Translations under genes and position numbers: made by a program
Part shown: positions 5,499-5,566 of the stretch, one piece after another
Position numbering within the stretch: the first letter of the stretch is position 1
How the letters are laid out: every line of letters starts with the position of its first letter
Assembly (NCBI GenBank): GCA_030669525.1
Contig: DAOVDO010000069.1
Location: forward strand, 1 to 5,566
Origin: Dehalococcoidia bacterium
GTDB taxonomy: Bacteria; Chloroflexota; Dehalococcoidia; GIF9; AB-539-J10
Direction: 5' to 3'
DNA: 5,566 nt
Notes under the pieces: generated by a model
Database searches by the model: none
What the model was told of the DNA's origin: nothing
Seen by the model: only the letters and a program-made list of their open reading frames with translations

Positions 5499-5566
5499 AT
5501 GGCCAGGATAGACGGTCGAGAACATAATGAGCTTCGCCCGGTGCATATAACGCTGGGCTACCAGAG
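5499..5566 (+). CDS. rph: Ribonuclease PH, N-terminal fragment cut by the window edge
   Basis: The last 68 bases encode MARIDGREHNELRPVHITLG plus two more residues, open to the right edge. The opening R-x-DGR-xxx-ELRPV-xIT is the characteristic N-terminus of RNase PH, a phosphate-dependent 3'-to-5' exoribonuclease that trims tRNA 3' ends as a cytosolic hexameric ring. The catalytic and phosphate-binding residues lie beyond the window and cannot be checked. The start is set by the family N-terminus; no Shine-Dalgarno is visible just upstream, and together with the extended -10 at 5477-5485 this suggests a very short or leaderless mRNA. It lies 61 bp after the comEC MBL gene on the same strand, with no terminator between them, so some read-through is likely. 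The function is unrelated to competence. Confidence 0.85.
   Translation, partial: MARIDGREHNELRPVHITLGYQ

Overview
This 5.57 kb window is ordinary bacterial chromosome with two divergent gene blocks. Two unassigned reading frames touch its ends. The organism cannot be named from the sequence alone. A UbiX/UbiD pair, a ComEC split into two genes and a following RNase PH gene would fit an anaerobic or soil/sediment bacterium such as a Dehalococcoidia-type Chloroflexota. That placement is a guess from general resemblance; no rRNA or other taxonomic marker is present.

Left block (minus strand, read right to left): a flavin prenyltransferase of the PAD1/BsdB type (ubiX, 2627 to 2058), a 120-residue protein resembling the LpdD-like family of UbiD accessory proteins (2031 to 1669), and a UbiD-family decarboxylase (1593 to 157). 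UbiX makes prenylated FMN, the small protein probably helps carry or insert that cofactor, and UbiD uses it for reversible (de)carboxylation of an unidentified, probably aromatic or unsaturated, acid. All recognised UbiD metal and catalytic positions are present. A near-consensus promoter precedes ubiX (TTGACA, 17 bp, TATAAA), and an 18-bp dyad covers its -35 box, suggesting repression in response to substrate. An unidentified plus-strand frame ends exactly on the ubiD stop codon; it may hold a transposase remnant.

Middle (2628-2990): a 363-bp divergent intergenic region holding the ubiX promoter/operator and a few mini-ORFs of doubtful reality.

Right block (plus strand): ComEC as two genes. 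The 511-residue channel half has the OB-fold and competence domain; the 304-residue half is a membrane-anchored metallo-beta-lactamase-like domain. They overlap by ATGA. The second protein keeps most family motifs, but its HxHxDH metal motif reads QPQADH, so two His ligands are Gln. The start of an RNase PH gene (rph) follows and runs off the right edge.

I found no CRISPR array, tRNA, rRNA or intact mobile element. The points most worth a second look are the Gln-substituted metal site, the split ComEC, and the dyad over the ubiX promoter.
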